Source: Caldifarciminota bacterium
Lineage (GTDB): Bacteria > Hydrothermota > Tepidihabitantia > Tepidihabitantales > CAIPLT01
Assembly: GCA_903865935.1 (NCBI GenBank)
Contig: CAIPLT010000038.1
Location: 1 to 50,576, forward strand
Direction of reading: 5' to 3'
DNA: 50,576 bases
A model generated the notes under the pieces. The model had not been told where the DNA came from. It saw only the letters and a list, made by a program, of their open reading frames with translations, and made no database searches. Below are positions 9,271-17,833 of this stretch, piece after piece. Positions within the stretch are counted from its first letter, which is position 1, and each line of letters begins with the position of its first letter. The position numbers were made by a program, and so were the translations under genes.

Positions 9271-9636
9271 ATGCCACGTATAGTACACTTTGATATGGCA
9301 GCAAAAGAACCAGCAAAGGCGATAGACTTTTACTCAAAAGTCTTTGGCTGGAAATTCAACAACTGGGGTGGTCCGATGGAATACTGGATGATTACGACCG
9401 GACCAAGCGATAAGCCTGGTATTGATGGCGGACTTTCAAAAGGCGATCCGTTGAGTAATTACGTGAATACAATTGATGTTGATTCAATCGATGCAACAAT
9501 GAAAGATATCACGGCCAATGGCGGAAAGATTATCCAGTCCAAAGGACCAATACCTGGTATTGGTTGGTTTGCGGTCTTCCAAGGGCCGGACGGTAACGCG
9601 TTTGGTATAATGCAAGGTGACCCGAACGCAAAATAA
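9271..9636 (+). CDS. VOC family (glyoxalase-like) protein
   Basis: 121-aa single vicinal-oxygen-chelate module pair. MPRIVHFDMAAKEPAKAIDFYSKVFGW (first 27 residues, His6 as a likely metal ligand) and the C-terminal GWFAVFQGPDGNAFGIMQ are the standard first and last strands of this family. Members include glyoxalases, dioxygenases and antibiotic-binding proteins; the exact role cannot be read here. AAAGGAG precedes ATG 9271. Its 3' end overlaps the next gene by 20 nt. Confidence 0.85.
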   Translation: MPRIVHFDMAAKEPAKAIDFYSKVFGWKFNNWGGPMEYWMITTGPSDKPGIDGGLSKGDPLSNYVNTIDVDSIDATMKDITANGGKIIQSKGPIPGIGWFAVFQGPDGNAFGIMQGDPNAK

Positions 9637-9973
9637 TAAAAACAGAATAGAGTCTAGCATTAGTTCGTTTACACAAAAAGTAGTTGAAATTATTAAGAAT
9701 ATCCCCAATGGTAAAGTTGCGACTTATGGTCAGATTGCCGACCTTGCAGGTAATAGATTTGCGGCTCGACAGGTTGTTTGGATATTAAATTCGCAATCCG
9801 ACCGACACAAATTACCCTGGCAGCGTGTTATTAATAGTCAAGGGAAAATTGGATTAAAGGGTGAAGGATATAAAATACAGAAAAAACTTTTATTACAGGA
9901 AGGCGTTAAATTTGACGAAAGAGACAAAATTGACTTTCGAGGATTTTTATGGAAACCAAAGATAAAACAGTAG
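9617..9973 (+). CDS. alkyltransferase-like protein (ATL), MGMT fold without the active cysteine
   Basis: 118-aa protein of the O6-methylguanine-DNA methyltransferase fold: IPNGKVATYGQIADLAG with the base-flipping Tyr (Y37) and AARQVVWIL with the Arg finger (R51). The catalytic PCHR motif is replaced by PWQRV (Trp68), which defines ATL proteins: they bind O6-alkylguanine tightly without repairing it and recruit nucleotide excision repair. The gene starts at GTG inside the VOC gene (20-nt overlap) and overlaps the radical SAM gene by 25 nt, so the three are co-translated. Start codon is uncertain because the Shine-Dalgarno is poor. AlkD-like repair follows two genes on. Confidence 0.88.
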   Translation: MTRTQNNKNRIESSISSFTQKVVEIIKNIPNGKVATYGQIADLAGNRFAARQVVWILNSQSDRHKLPWQRVINSQGKIGLKGEGYKIQKKLLLQEGVKFDERDKIDFRGFLWKPKIKQ

Positions 9974-11049
9974 ATTACTCAACGGTTATTAATCAATCGT
10001 TAAAAATTTTCTTTACGGATTTTGTTAAGGTCAGTCTTAAAAATCCATCACAGGCATTATTTTTCTATAAGACAGTCCGCTGGCAACAACAAGCAACAAA
10101 ACTGAGAGCATCGTGGGAGACGCAAGGTGTGCATGTTCCGCCAATTGCGATATTCAGCATAACCAATCGATGCAATCTGAAATGCAAAGGTTGTTATCAC
10201 TGGGAACTGCATAATGAATCTGGACCAGAGATGAACACGGATAAAATGAGAAGCGTAATCCAAGAAGCGAAAGGTTTAGGGATATCGTTTATGGTACTTG
10301 CGGGTGGCGAACCATTCGTACGTCAGGAGATTTTAGATATCACCAAAGACTTCCCGGAGATAATTTTTCTGATTTTTACTAATGGTTTGATGATTAATAC
10401 GGATTTACTTAGAAAAATAAAGAAGCAGAAAAATGTTGTGCCGGTTATCAGCCTTGAAGGTTATCGTGAAGATACGGATATGCGGCGCGGCAAGGGTGTT
10501 TATGATAAACTTAAGGCAATTATTGATAGTTTAAAGAAGAATAATATCTTTTATAGCGTTTCGATTACTATCTCAAAACAGACCTTTGACGATGTTTTTA
10601 ATGAAGAGTTTATCAAAAAACTTGTCGATTTAGGTTGCAAGTTATTTTTCTTTGTCGAATACACGCCGATTAAAGAAGGAACCGAAGATTGGATTATCAC
10701 CAATGAACAGCGAAACAGAATTATGGATACCGTGAAGAAATTGCGTAAAAAATACAAGGCGCTTTTTATTGCAGTGCCGGGCGATGAAGAAGAGATTGGC
10801 GGGTGTATGTCGGCGGGGAAAGGCTTTATTCATATAAGCGCGGATGGTAATGTTGAACCCTGTCCATTCGCACCGTATTCAGATACTAACGTAAGAGAGA
10901 TGTCATTAAAAGATGCTTTGCAATCAAGGTTTCTTAAAAGCATCCGCGATGACCACGAACACTTAAGCGAAATCGAAGGCGGTTGTGCCCTATGGATAAA
11001 ACGGGAATGGGTACGGTCAATGTTAAAGCAAGAGACCACTAAAAAGTAA
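9949..11049 (+). CDS. radical SAM protein with SPASM-like C-terminal cysteines
   Basis: 366 aa. The CNLKCKGC motif (Cys75, Cys79, Cys82) is the CxxxCxxC site that binds the SAM-cleaving 4Fe-4S cluster; MVLAGGEPFVR is the GGE motif. Beyond the barrel lie GGCMSAGKGFIHISADGNVEPC and EGGCALW, spaced as in SPASM or twitch domains that hold an auxiliary cluster. The organisation resembles the AlbA/PqqE/MoaA-like group of peptide- or small-molecule-modifying enzymes; a specific substrate is not evident, and no short precursor peptide gene is obvious next to it. About 70 residues precede the CxxxCxxC motif. It overlaps the ATL gene and lies 12 bp before the AlkD-like gene. Confidence 0.85.
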   Translation: METKDKTVDYSTVINQSLKIFFTDFVKVSLKNPSQALFFYKTVRWQQQATKLRASWETQGVHVPPIAIFSITNRCNLKCKGCYHWELHNESGPEMNTDKMRSVIQEAKGLGISFMVLAGGEPFVRQEILDITKDFPEIIFLIFTNGLMINTDLLRKIKKQKNVVPVISLEGYREDTDMRRGKGVYDKLKAIIDSLKKNNIFYSVSITISKQTFDDVFNEEFIKKLVDLGCKLFFFVEYTPIKEGTEDWIITNEQRNRIMDTVKKLRKKYKALFIAVPGDEEEIGGCMSAGKGFIHISADGNVEPCPFAPYSDTNVREMSLKDALQSRFLKSIRDDHEHLSEIEGGCALWIKREWVRSMLKQETTKK

Positions 11050-11060
11050 GGGAGAAAACG

Positions 11061-11783
11061 ATGACGGAAAAGAAATTATTTGATGAGATAAGAAAGTTCT
11101 GCAAGAAAAATGCTGATGAGAAGATTGTGCAGAAGTATGCCAAATATTTTGTTGAGGGCTATGATGCGTATGGAGTTGATGGTAAGCTTAGCGAGGAACA
11201 AAGAAAAGTATGGTTTGAGAAATACAAAGACGATTTAGGATTTGATGGATTTCTTAAGCTCGGGGATTTATTAGTAAAAGACGACAAATACGAAGAGGTA
11301 TTTTTTGCTATCTGGTTTGCCAACAAATTTCAAAAAGAATTTACTTCAAAAACATTAAATAGATTTTATCAATGGATTGATGTTGGCATAAAAAACTGGG
11401 CACACTCAGATGTTATGTCTGGTGAAATTTTGTCGCCATTCTTAACTAAGAACATTGTTTCTTTGGATAAATTTTCAGGTTGGAGAAAGTCAAAAAACAA
11501 ATGGCATCGAAGAGCTGTGCCGGTTATGATGATAAAATATCTTAAGAACGAACCGGACATTAAGATACTCTTGGATTTTATTGACACATTAATGATGGAC
11601 GAGGAGAAAGTTGTTCGACAAGGTTTGGGCTGGTTTTTACGTGAAGCGTGGAAAAAGAATCCCGAGCCAGTTGAAAAGTTTTTATTGAAATGGAAAAATA
11701 ACTGCGGGCGGCTTATTATTCAGTATGCAACCGAGAAAATGAAACCTCAGGAAAAAGAAAGATTTAGAAAGTCTAAACAATAG
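11061..11783 (+). CDS. DNA alkylation repair protein, AlkD-like
   Basis: 240-aa all-helical HEAT-like protein. NWAHSD (about residues 112-117) matches the W-x-x-x-D part of the AlkD active cleft, and WHRRAVPVMMIKYLK followed by VVRQGLGWFLREAWKKNP are the conserved helices that hold the DNA backbone. AlkD removes N3- and N7-alkylated purines without base flipping. GGAG precedes ATG 11061. Presence next to an ATL protein suggests a common response to DNA alkylation; this is inference from context. Confidence 0.85.
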   Translation: MTEKKLFDEIRKFCKKNADEKIVQKYAKYFVEGYDAYGVDGKLSEEQRKVWFEKYKDDLGFDGFLKLGDLLVKDDKYEEVFFAIWFANKFQKEFTSKTLNRFYQWIDVGIKNWAHSDVMSGEILSPFLTKNIVSLDKFSGWRKSKNKWHRRAVPVMMIKYLKNEPDIKILLDFIDTLMMDEEKVVRQGLGWFLREAWKKNPEPVEKFLLKWKNNCGRLIIQYATEKMKPQEKERFRKSKQ

Positions 11784-11791
11784 GAGCTTAT

Positions 11792-12412
11792 TTGACTTTA
11801 TACTTACTCCGCCATGGTGAAAGTGTTGCAAATGTGACACATACTTTTGCCTCAAGAAAACTTGACCTGCCGTTAACTGAATTCGGATTTGAACAGGTGC
11901 GTCAGATTGCCGAGCCGATGAAAACAATCGGATTTACTAAAATCTACACCAGCCCGTTAATTCGTGCTCAGCAAACCGCAGATATTATTGGAAACAGCTG
12001 CGGTCTGAAACCGATAATCTTAGAAGCGTTACGCGAGGTCGATGTCGGCATTCTTGATGGCAAGTGTATTGAAGAACTGAATCGACAACTAATTTATGAC
12101 GAAGTTATCGGTAAGTGGGATATAGGCCAAAACCACGTTGGTTTTCAGGACGGAGAAAACTTAAATGATGTAAAAGAGCGGATTGATAACTTTCTTGGCA
12201 GCATTGATAACGCCGACCAAAAAACATTATTAGTTGGACATGGATTATTCTTTATGGCGTTTATCTGGCTCTTTTGTGATAATCACGGTTCAAGTTATAA
12301 TAAAGGTCGGATAAACCGATGTCATTACTCGGTTATCCAAAATACCAGCGGGCATTTTCATGTTATTGAGCACGACATTGCACCCGAGAACAGCAAAAAG
12401 GGCAGGTACTAA
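11792..12412 (+). CDS. histidine phosphatase family protein (first paralogue)
   Basis: 206 aa; LLRHGESVAN at residues 4-13 holds the RHG phosphohistidine motif and LLVGHGLFF (about 148-156) the second catalytic His. Typical of PhoE/GpmB/CobC-like phosphatases; the substrate is not evident. The start is TTG 11792 after AGGAG, because no ATG lies before the RHG motif. It shares an unusual block, MAFIWLFCDNH, and general sequence with the gene at 17135, so they are paralogues from a local duplication. Confidence 0.85.
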   Translation: MTLYLLRHGESVANVTHTFASRKLDLPLTEFGFEQVRQIAEPMKTIGFTKIYTSPLIRAQQTADIIGNSCGLKPIILEALREVDVGILDGKCIEELNRQLIYDEVIGKWDIGQNHVGFQDGENLNDVKERIDNFLGSIDNADQKTLLVGHGLFFMAFIWLFCDNHGSSYNKGRINRCHYSVIQNTSGHFHVIEHDIAPENSKKGRY

Positions 12413-12479
12413 ATATGTCACCTAATCTTTTATACAGAAGAGTTAAAATCTTTAATAGATAAATTAAAATGGATAAAAT

Positions 12480-14930
12480 ATGAAAAAAATAATTATTATA
12501 ATAGCAATAATAACAGGATTTTTATTTGCCGAAACCATATCAAATAAGACTGTACAGAACTGGGCAAATAATTATACCGGCTTTGAAGAAAATTTAGGTC
12601 AGGTGACTGATTTGGAAAACAACCGGGTTTCTTCTGTGCTATTCAGACTTAAGCTTCCCGAATATAACATATTCTTATCAGGGAATGGCGCAAGCTTCGT
12701 ACTTTGTCAAAACGAGAACGACCAAGTTCATTTTTCCCGTTTTGATATTGAACCGGTTGGTGGCAAAATTGATAAAGGCAGGATAGAATTGTCGGATGAA
12801 ATTGCCGGATACAGCAACTATTATCTGTCGCATTGTCCGAATGGCATTCTGTTTGTTAAATCTTATCGATATATAAAGATAAAGGATTTATATCCTGGGA
12901 TTGATTGGGTCTGGCGATGTGATGATAAAGTTCACAGCGAGTTTGTGGTAAAGCCAAATGCAGATGTAAGCCAGATAAAACTAAATGTTAAATGGGCTGA
13001 TATTGAGATAAAAGACGGAAAAGAGTTAGTCTACTCAACACCGCTTGGGAAAATACACGAGGGAGAAATTTATGTTTATGAAAAAGATGGAGAAAAAGTA
13101 TCGGCTTGTTATAAAAAGGACGAGCAAGGGTTTATAACATTTGATATAAAGGGACATGATAAGAATAAAACTTTAATTATCGATCCGCCATTGGAGCGGT
13201 TGTGGGCAACCTATTATGGCGGAAGCGGCCAGGATAATTGTGATGGTTCTCGTACAATGGGTGCGATTACCACCGACCTTTCCGGCAATATCTTCGTCAC
13301 CGGATTTACTTCGTCAACCAATTTCCCCACTAATAATCCAGGTGGTAGCGCCTATTTTCAGGGAAGCAATGCCGGACAGACGGATGTTTTTATTTTAAAA
13401 TTTTCCAATACCGGAGCAAGAGAGTGGACAACATATTATGGAGGAAGTAATGATGAAATGGGCATTTCCATTGCAATCGACGATTCACAAAATGTATTTG
13501 TGACTGGCAACACTTTTTCTACTAATTTTCCCACCTATAATCCAGGTGGTGGCGCTTATTATCAGACATCCGGAGGAAACGGCGATGTTTTCATTTTAAA
13601 ATTTAGTAATGCCGGGATTAGAGAATGGGCAACCTGTTATGGTGGAAGCTCGAGTGACGTTGGTTATTCTATTGTAACCGACAATTCAGGAAATGTATTT
13701 GTAACCGGAAATACTTTTTCTTCAACCAATTTTCCCACATACGATGCAGGTGGAGGTGCCTATTATCAAGCGACCAATGTCGGTTCTTTCGATGCGTTCG
13801 TATTAAAATTCAGCAATAGCGGCGTAAGATTATGGGCAACCTATTATGGAGGAAGCGACGATGATATAGGCTATTCCATAGCGACCGATACTTCTGGCAA
13901 TGTATTTTTAACCGGGATGACTCGGTCAACTAATTTCCCTATCTATGACGCAGGTGGCAGTGCCTATTATCAGACAAGCATACTTGGTTATCGTACTGTT
14001 TTCATTCTAAAATTTACCAATACCGGAGTAAGAACTTGGTCAACCTATTATGGTGGAAGTACGAATGATTATGGTTTGTCGATTGCGGTCGACCCTTCAG
14101 GCAATATATTTGTAACCGGGAATACTTCTTCAACCAATTTCCCAACCTATGACCTTGGTGGTGGCTCCTATTATCAGGCAAGTAATGCAGGAAGTGATGA
14201 TGTCTTTATTTTAAGATTTTCCAATGCCGGGGCAAGAGAGTGGGCGACTTATTATGGAGGAACGGCTGTTGATGTTGGTAGATCGATTACAATAGACGAT
14301 TCCGGCAATGTATTTGTCGCCGGAAATACTCTGTCAGCTAATCTTCCCACCTATAATCCAGGTGGTGGCGCCTATTATCAGGCGTCTCTTACCGGTGGTC
14401 ACGAAGCTTTTATTTTAGGATTTTCCAATACTGGAGCAAGACAATGGGCGACTTATTACGGTGGAAGCAGCACAGATTATGGTATGTCAATTATAACTGA
14501 TACTTCAGGCAATATATTTTTAACCGGGTTTACTCTGTCATCCAGTTTTCCAACCTTTAATCCGGGTGGTAGTACATATTTTCAGGGAACCAATGCCGGA
14601 AGTTATGATGCTTACATTTTAAAATTTGCTAGTACCACTTCAGGTATTGAAGAAAATCCCGCGATTCCCCAGAAACAAGAGTTTCAAGTTCTGTACAATA
14701 CATTTTTTAATGACCGCATCGTTATAAAATTTATAGATTTTAAAGAACGAGCGGTTAAAATTTCTATTTTAAATGCTTTAGGATCTATACTGTATGAGAA
14801 AATATTGTCCTCATCTTCTTACTTAATTATTGACGGCGAAGAAATAAAGAATTTAAAATCCGGAGTTTATTTTTTGACAATTGAATCAAAAAATCAAATT
14901 TTAAGCGATATAAAAGTTATTAAAAGATAA
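12480..14930 (+). CDS. SBBP-repeat beta-propeller protein with T9SS sorting tail
   Basis: 816-aa secreted or surface protein. Residues 1-17 form a signal peptide. About residues 35-240 match the N-terminal domain found before SBBP repeats in such proteins (DUF7948-like, GFEENLGQVTD...). Then come exactly seven SBBP units of 67-74 residues, each beginning W-A/S/T-TYYGGS and containing SGNVFVTGNT, STNFPTY and DVFILKFSN, one unit per propeller blade. The last 80 residues, ending GVYFLTIESKNQILSDIKVIKR-like sequence, are a type A T9SS sorting domain (beta-sandwich with a basic end). Function is probably adhesion or scaffolding at the surface. T9SS genes are not in the window, apart from a PorV-type protein at 39692. 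Confidence 0.88.
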   Translation: MKKIIIIIAIITGFLFAETISNKTVQNWANNYTGFEENLGQVTDLENNRVSSVLFRLKLPEYNIFLSGNGASFVLCQNENDQVHFSRFDIEPVGGKIDKGRIELSDEIAGYSNYYLSHCPNGILFVKSYRYIKIKDLYPGIDWVWRCDDKVHSEFVVKPNADVSQIKLNVKWADIEIKDGKELVYSTPLGKIHEGEIYVYEKDGEKVSACYKKDEQGFITFDIKGHDKNKTLIIDPPLERLWATYYGGSGQDNCDGSRTMGAITTDLSGNIFVTGFTSSTNFPTNNPGGSAYFQGSNAGQTDVFILKFSNTGAREWTTYYGGSNDEMGISIAIDDSQNVFVTGNTFSTNFPTYNPGGGAYYQTSGGNGDVFILKFSNAGIREWATCYGGSSSDVGYSIVTDNSGNVFVTGNTFSSTNFPTYDAGGGAYYQATNVGSFDAFVLKFSNSGVRLWATYYGGSDDDIGYSIATDTSGNVFLTGMTRSTNFPIYDAGGSAYYQTSILGYRTVFILKFTNTGVRTWSTYYGGSTNDYGLSIAVDPSGNIFVTGNTSSTNFPTYDLGGGSYYQASNAGSDDVFILRFSNAGAREWATYYGGTAVDVGRSITIDDSGNVFVAGNTLSANLPTYNPGGGAYYQASLTGGHEAFILGFSNTGARQWATYYGGSSTDYGMSIITDTSGNIFLTGFTLSSSFPTFNPGGSTYFQGTNAGSYDAYILKFASTTSGIEENPAIPQKQEFQVLYNTFFNDRIVIKFIDFKERAVKISILNALGSILYEKILSSSSYLIIDGEEIKNLKSGVYFLTIESKNQILSDIKVIKR
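13200..14635 (+). repeat. seven tandem SBBP coding repeats of about 204 bp
   Basis: The conserved Trp codon that opens each unit lies at 13203, 13425, 13626, 13833, 14037, 14241 and 14445, so spacings are 222, 201, 207, 204, 204 and 204 bp. Units 3 to 7 are the most alike at DNA level. Seven units equal one closed seven-bladed propeller. Confidence 0.85.
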
Positions 14931-14939
14931 AAGGAAAAT

Positions 14940-15506
14940 ATGAAAAAAATTACATTGAACAATGATTTTTATCTGCCGATGCCTGTAACTTTGGTCGGTA
15001 TGAAAGTAAAAGGCAAACCAAATTTTTGCGCAGTTGGATGGATTACGCGGGTGAATTACAAACCAGCGATGATCGCTGTCGCGCTCTACAAAACACACTA
15101 TTCGCCGGCGGGTATTAAAGAAAATAAGACTTTCAGCATATGTATTCCAGGCGCTGATTTAGTTAAACAAGCGGATTATTGCGGTATTGCATCCGGCAAA
15201 AGAGCGGATAAATCCAAGCTCTTTACAATATTTTACGGCAAGACCAAAACTGCACCAATGATTAAGGAGTGTCCGATAAATATCGAATGCAAACTTTATA
15301 AAACAGTTGATTTGCCGGACGATTATCTATTTATTGGAAAAGTTATCAGTATTTATGCTGACAGGAAATATCTAACTAATGGCAAGGTAGATTACAAAAA
15401 AATCAATTCATTTATTTATACAATACCTGAAGGTATCTATTCAAAACTGGGCAAAAAAATCGGTGATGCGTATTCAATTGGCAGGACGTTAGGCAAAAAG
15501 CAATGA
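14940..15506 (+). CDS. flavin reductase family protein (flavoredoxin-like)
   Basis: 188 aa with the FMN-binding split barrel: MPVTLVGMKVKGKPNFCAVGW near the N-terminus (residues 13-33) and KTFSICIPGADLVKQADYCGIASG (61-84) are the family blocks. Such proteins bind FMN and pass electrons from NAD(P)H or ferredoxin to small substrates or partner oxidoreductases. AAGGAAA precedes ATG 14940. The stop overlaps the start of the aldo/keto reductase gene (ATGA), so the two redox proteins are translationally coupled. Confidence 0.85.
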   Translation: MKKITLNNDFYLPMPVTLVGMKVKGKPNFCAVGWITRVNYKPAMIAVALYKTHYSPAGIKENKTFSICIPGADLVKQADYCGIASGKRADKSKLFTIFYGKTKTAPMIKECPINIECKLYKTVDLPDDYLFIGKVISIYADRKYLTNGKVDYKKINSFIYTIPEGIYSKLGKKIGDAYSIGRTLGKKQ

Positions 15507-16456
15507 TGAATAATCTCGGAAAGACCAATATCCAAATCTCTCCGATTGGTTTGGGCACATGGGCGTGGGGTGAACGTTGGGTTTTTGGCGCTGGTTATAA
15601 AGAATCAGAATTGCAAGCGGTCTATGAGCAGAGCTTGAAATCTGGCATTAACTTTTTTGATACGGCAGAGGTTTATGGCATGGGCAAGTCAGAGCGGCTT
15701 CTTGGTCGATTTCTGCATAATAATAATTACGCGACACCAGTAATCGCGACCAAATTTAATCCCAGAATGAGATTCAGTAAAAACGCGCTGGGTAAGGCAT
15801 TGAAGAATAGTCTCAAACGACTTGGTTTAGAAAAAGTCGATTTGTATCAGATACACAATCCGGGCAAGATAAATCAGTGGGTTAATGCGATTGGTGATGT
15901 TTTCGAGAGTGGTTTGGTTCGCTCAGTCGGTGTTTCCAATTATAATCCTGACCAGTTTCGCGAGGCTTATGAGATTTTAGATAAGCGAGGGATAAAACTC
16001 GCATCAAATCAGATGCATTACAGCCTGCTCTTTAGAAAACACGAGTTTGACGGACTCTTAAAGACGTGCAAGGATTTGAATGTAACTTTTATCGCTTATA
16101 TGCCTTTGGCGCAGGGCGCGCTCACTGGCAAATACACGCCAGATAATCTACCCAAAGGATTATTGCGCAGAATAACTTATCGCAAAGGTTTATTAAAAAA
16201 AGTTCAGCCTTTGATAAGTCTGATGAGTGAAATCGGTCTGAAATACGGCAATAAAACTCCGTCGCAGATTGCGATTAATTGGGTTATTTGTAAAGGTGCA
16301 TTGCCATTGGTCGGGGTAAATAATATAAGACAACTACAAGAGGTGCTCGGCGCGATTGATTGGCGATTGTCTGATGAAGACATGGCAAAACTCGATGATA
16401 TAACTGAGCATCAATACAAAGATTTTTACTCCCGCACATTTTATCGGACAACCTGA
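15503..16456 (+). CDS. aldo/keto reductase
   Basis: 317-aa NADPH-dependent TIM-barrel oxidoreductase. The catalytic tetrad can be seen: FFDTAEVYG (Asp and Tyr), VIATKFN (Lys) and LYQIHNPG (His). RSVGVSNYNPDQF and SQIAINWVICKGALPLVGVNN are the cofactor-binding blocks. Two ATGs (15503, 15506) are adjacent; 15503 overlaps the flavin reductase stop. The substrate is unknown. It probably forms one operon with the flavin reductase. Confidence 0.9.
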   Translation: MMNNLGKTNIQISPIGLGTWAWGERWVFGAGYKESELQAVYEQSLKSGINFFDTAEVYGMGKSERLLGRFLHNNNYATPVIATKFNPRMRFSKNALGKALKNSLKRLGLEKVDLYQIHNPGKINQWVNAIGDVFESGLVRSVGVSNYNPDQFREAYEILDKRGIKLASNQMHYSLLFRKHEFDGLLKTCKDLNVTFIAYMPLAQGALTGKYTPDNLPKGLLRRITYRKGLLKKVQPLISLMSEIGLKYGNKTPSQIAINWVICKGALPLVGVNNIRQLQEVLGAIDWRLSDEDMAKLDDITEHQYKDFYSRTFYRTT

Positions 16457-16486
16457 TGTCTTATTTAATATTTATGGAGGTGAAAT

Positions 16487-17131
16487 ATGTTATTTAATGT
16501 TGCGGAAACCGAGAAAATAAACACCAATGTTTATTCAGTAAAAAATCAGGGTGTAAATTTTTATTTGTTTCAGGAAGGCAATGATATTATTGCAGTAGAC
16601 ACGGGCAATAATAACGAAAAGACTTTACAAGAACTGAAACTAATAAATATTGACCCAAAGCAAGTAAAAGCGATATTTTTTACCCACAGTGATTATGACC
16701 ATACCGGCGGAATTAAATTCTTTCCTAATGCGAAAATTTATGTCGGCGAGGCAGAAGAACAGATGTTGTTGGGCAAAACAAAACGGTTTTTATGGACTAA
16801 GACAAAAAACCTGCCACGCGAATATACTCTATTAAAAAATAACGAAATGATTACAATCGGTAATATAAAAGTTAAAACACTCAGCACACCCGGTCATACA
16901 CCCGGCTCAACATCTTATCTGATAAATGACCGCTCGCTTTTTACCGGCGATACTTTACGATTGGCTAAGGGCAAGGTAAAACCATTTACTTGGTGGCTTA
17001 ATTTAGACCGTAAGGCGATGAGAATATCAATTAGAAATCTGGCGCAATTACAAAACATCGAACTGCTCGCAACCGCACATACTGGCTATACAAAAGATTT
17101 TAAAAGAGCGATGAGCGAGTGGACACGATAA
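16487..17131 (+). CDS. MBL-fold metallo-hydrolase
   Basis: 214-aa metallo-beta-lactamase-fold protein. The metal motif is FFTHSDYDHTGG: His67, Asp69, Asp71 and His72, so the second His of the usual HxHxDH is Asp. STPGHTPGSTSYL (about 127-139) and LFTGDT follow, and LLATAHTGY gives the last His. The Asp-for-His change occurs in some subfamilies but may alter metal content. GGAGG precedes ATG 16487. The histidine phosphatase gene starts 3 bp after the stop. Confidence 0.88.
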   Translation: MLFNVAETEKINTNVYSVKNQGVNFYLFQEGNDIIAVDTGNNNEKTLQELKLINIDPKQVKAIFFTHSDYDHTGGIKFFPNAKIYVGEAEEQMLLGKTKRFLWTKTKNLPREYTLLKNNEMITIGNIKVKTLSTPGHTPGSTSYLINDRSLFTGDTLRLAKGKVKPFTWWLNLDRKAMRISIRNLAQLQNIELLATAHTGYTKDFKRAMSEWTR

Positions 17132-17134
17132 CCG

Positions 17135-17761
17135 ATGAGCAATCTGACGCTATATCTTTTACGGCACGGGCAGAGCGATGCCAATGCCAATCATATATTC
17201 GCATCGAGGAGTATTGATCCCGTATTGACTGATGTCGGGCATCAGCAGATACGCTCGCAAGCCCGATTCTTAAAACCGCTCGGCATATCAGAATTGCTTT
17301 GCAGTCCTTTGCTCAGAGCACGTCAAACCGCAGAAATTGTCGCTCAAACCTGCGGGCTCACGCCAAAGATTAACGAATCATTAATCGAAGTTGATGTCGG
17401 AACGCTTGACGGACGGAGCATTGATATTTACGATTATCGGGTTGTGTTCAGCCGGGTGATTGAGCAGTGGAATCTCGGACATAATGATATTGGCTTTCCG
17501 GGCGGCGAGGCTTTGGATGATGTTAAAAAACGGCTGCTTGATTTTATTAAGATTTTAGACATCGAAGAAAATAAAAATATTTTGGTTGTAGCTCACGATA
17601 TAACATTTATGGCATTTATCTGGCTCTTTTGTGACAATCATACGCTCAGGTTCAATGACGATAACATCAGACCCGGCCATATTTCAATCGTCTCCAAGAT
17701 TGATAGTAAATTTCACATCCTGAGACACAATATTGCACCAGAACTTTTGAATAGTAAATAG
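17135..17761 (+). CDS. histidine phosphatase family protein (second paralogue)
   Basis: 208 aa. LLRHGQSDAN is the RHG motif and LVVAHDITFMAFIWLFCDNH contains the second catalytic His. It matches the protein at 11792 along the full length, sharing FASR, SPLxRAxQTAxI, EVDVG and MAFIWLFCDNH. It directly follows the MBL gene and ends 27 bp before the terminator hairpin at 17788, which is used from the other side. Confidence 0.87.
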   Translation: MSNLTLYLLRHGQSDANANHIFASRSIDPVLTDVGHQQIRSQARFLKPLGISELLCSPLLRARQTAEIVAQTCGLTPKINESLIEVDVGTLDGRSIDIYDYRVVFSRVIEQWNLGHNDIGFPGGEALDDVKKRLLDFIKILDIEENKNILVVAHDITFMAFIWLFCDNHTLRFNDDNIRPGHISIVSKIDSKFHILRHNIAPELLNSK

Positions 17762-17787
17762 TAATCTAGGCTTGCCCCAATAAAAAA

Positions 17788-17814
17788 AGTAGCGGGTCGA
17801 TTAGACCCGCTACT
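17788..17814 (-). terminator. intrinsic terminator of the RRM gene
   Basis: Perfect 11-bp stem (AGTAGCGGGTC / GACCCGCTACT) with a 5-base loop. On the minus strand it is followed by seven T. It lies 20 bp after the RRM gene stop. On the plus strand no T-tract follows, so it is directional for the minus-strand unit. Confidence 0.9.
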
Positions 17815-17833
17815 ATTATTTGGTATTAACGAA

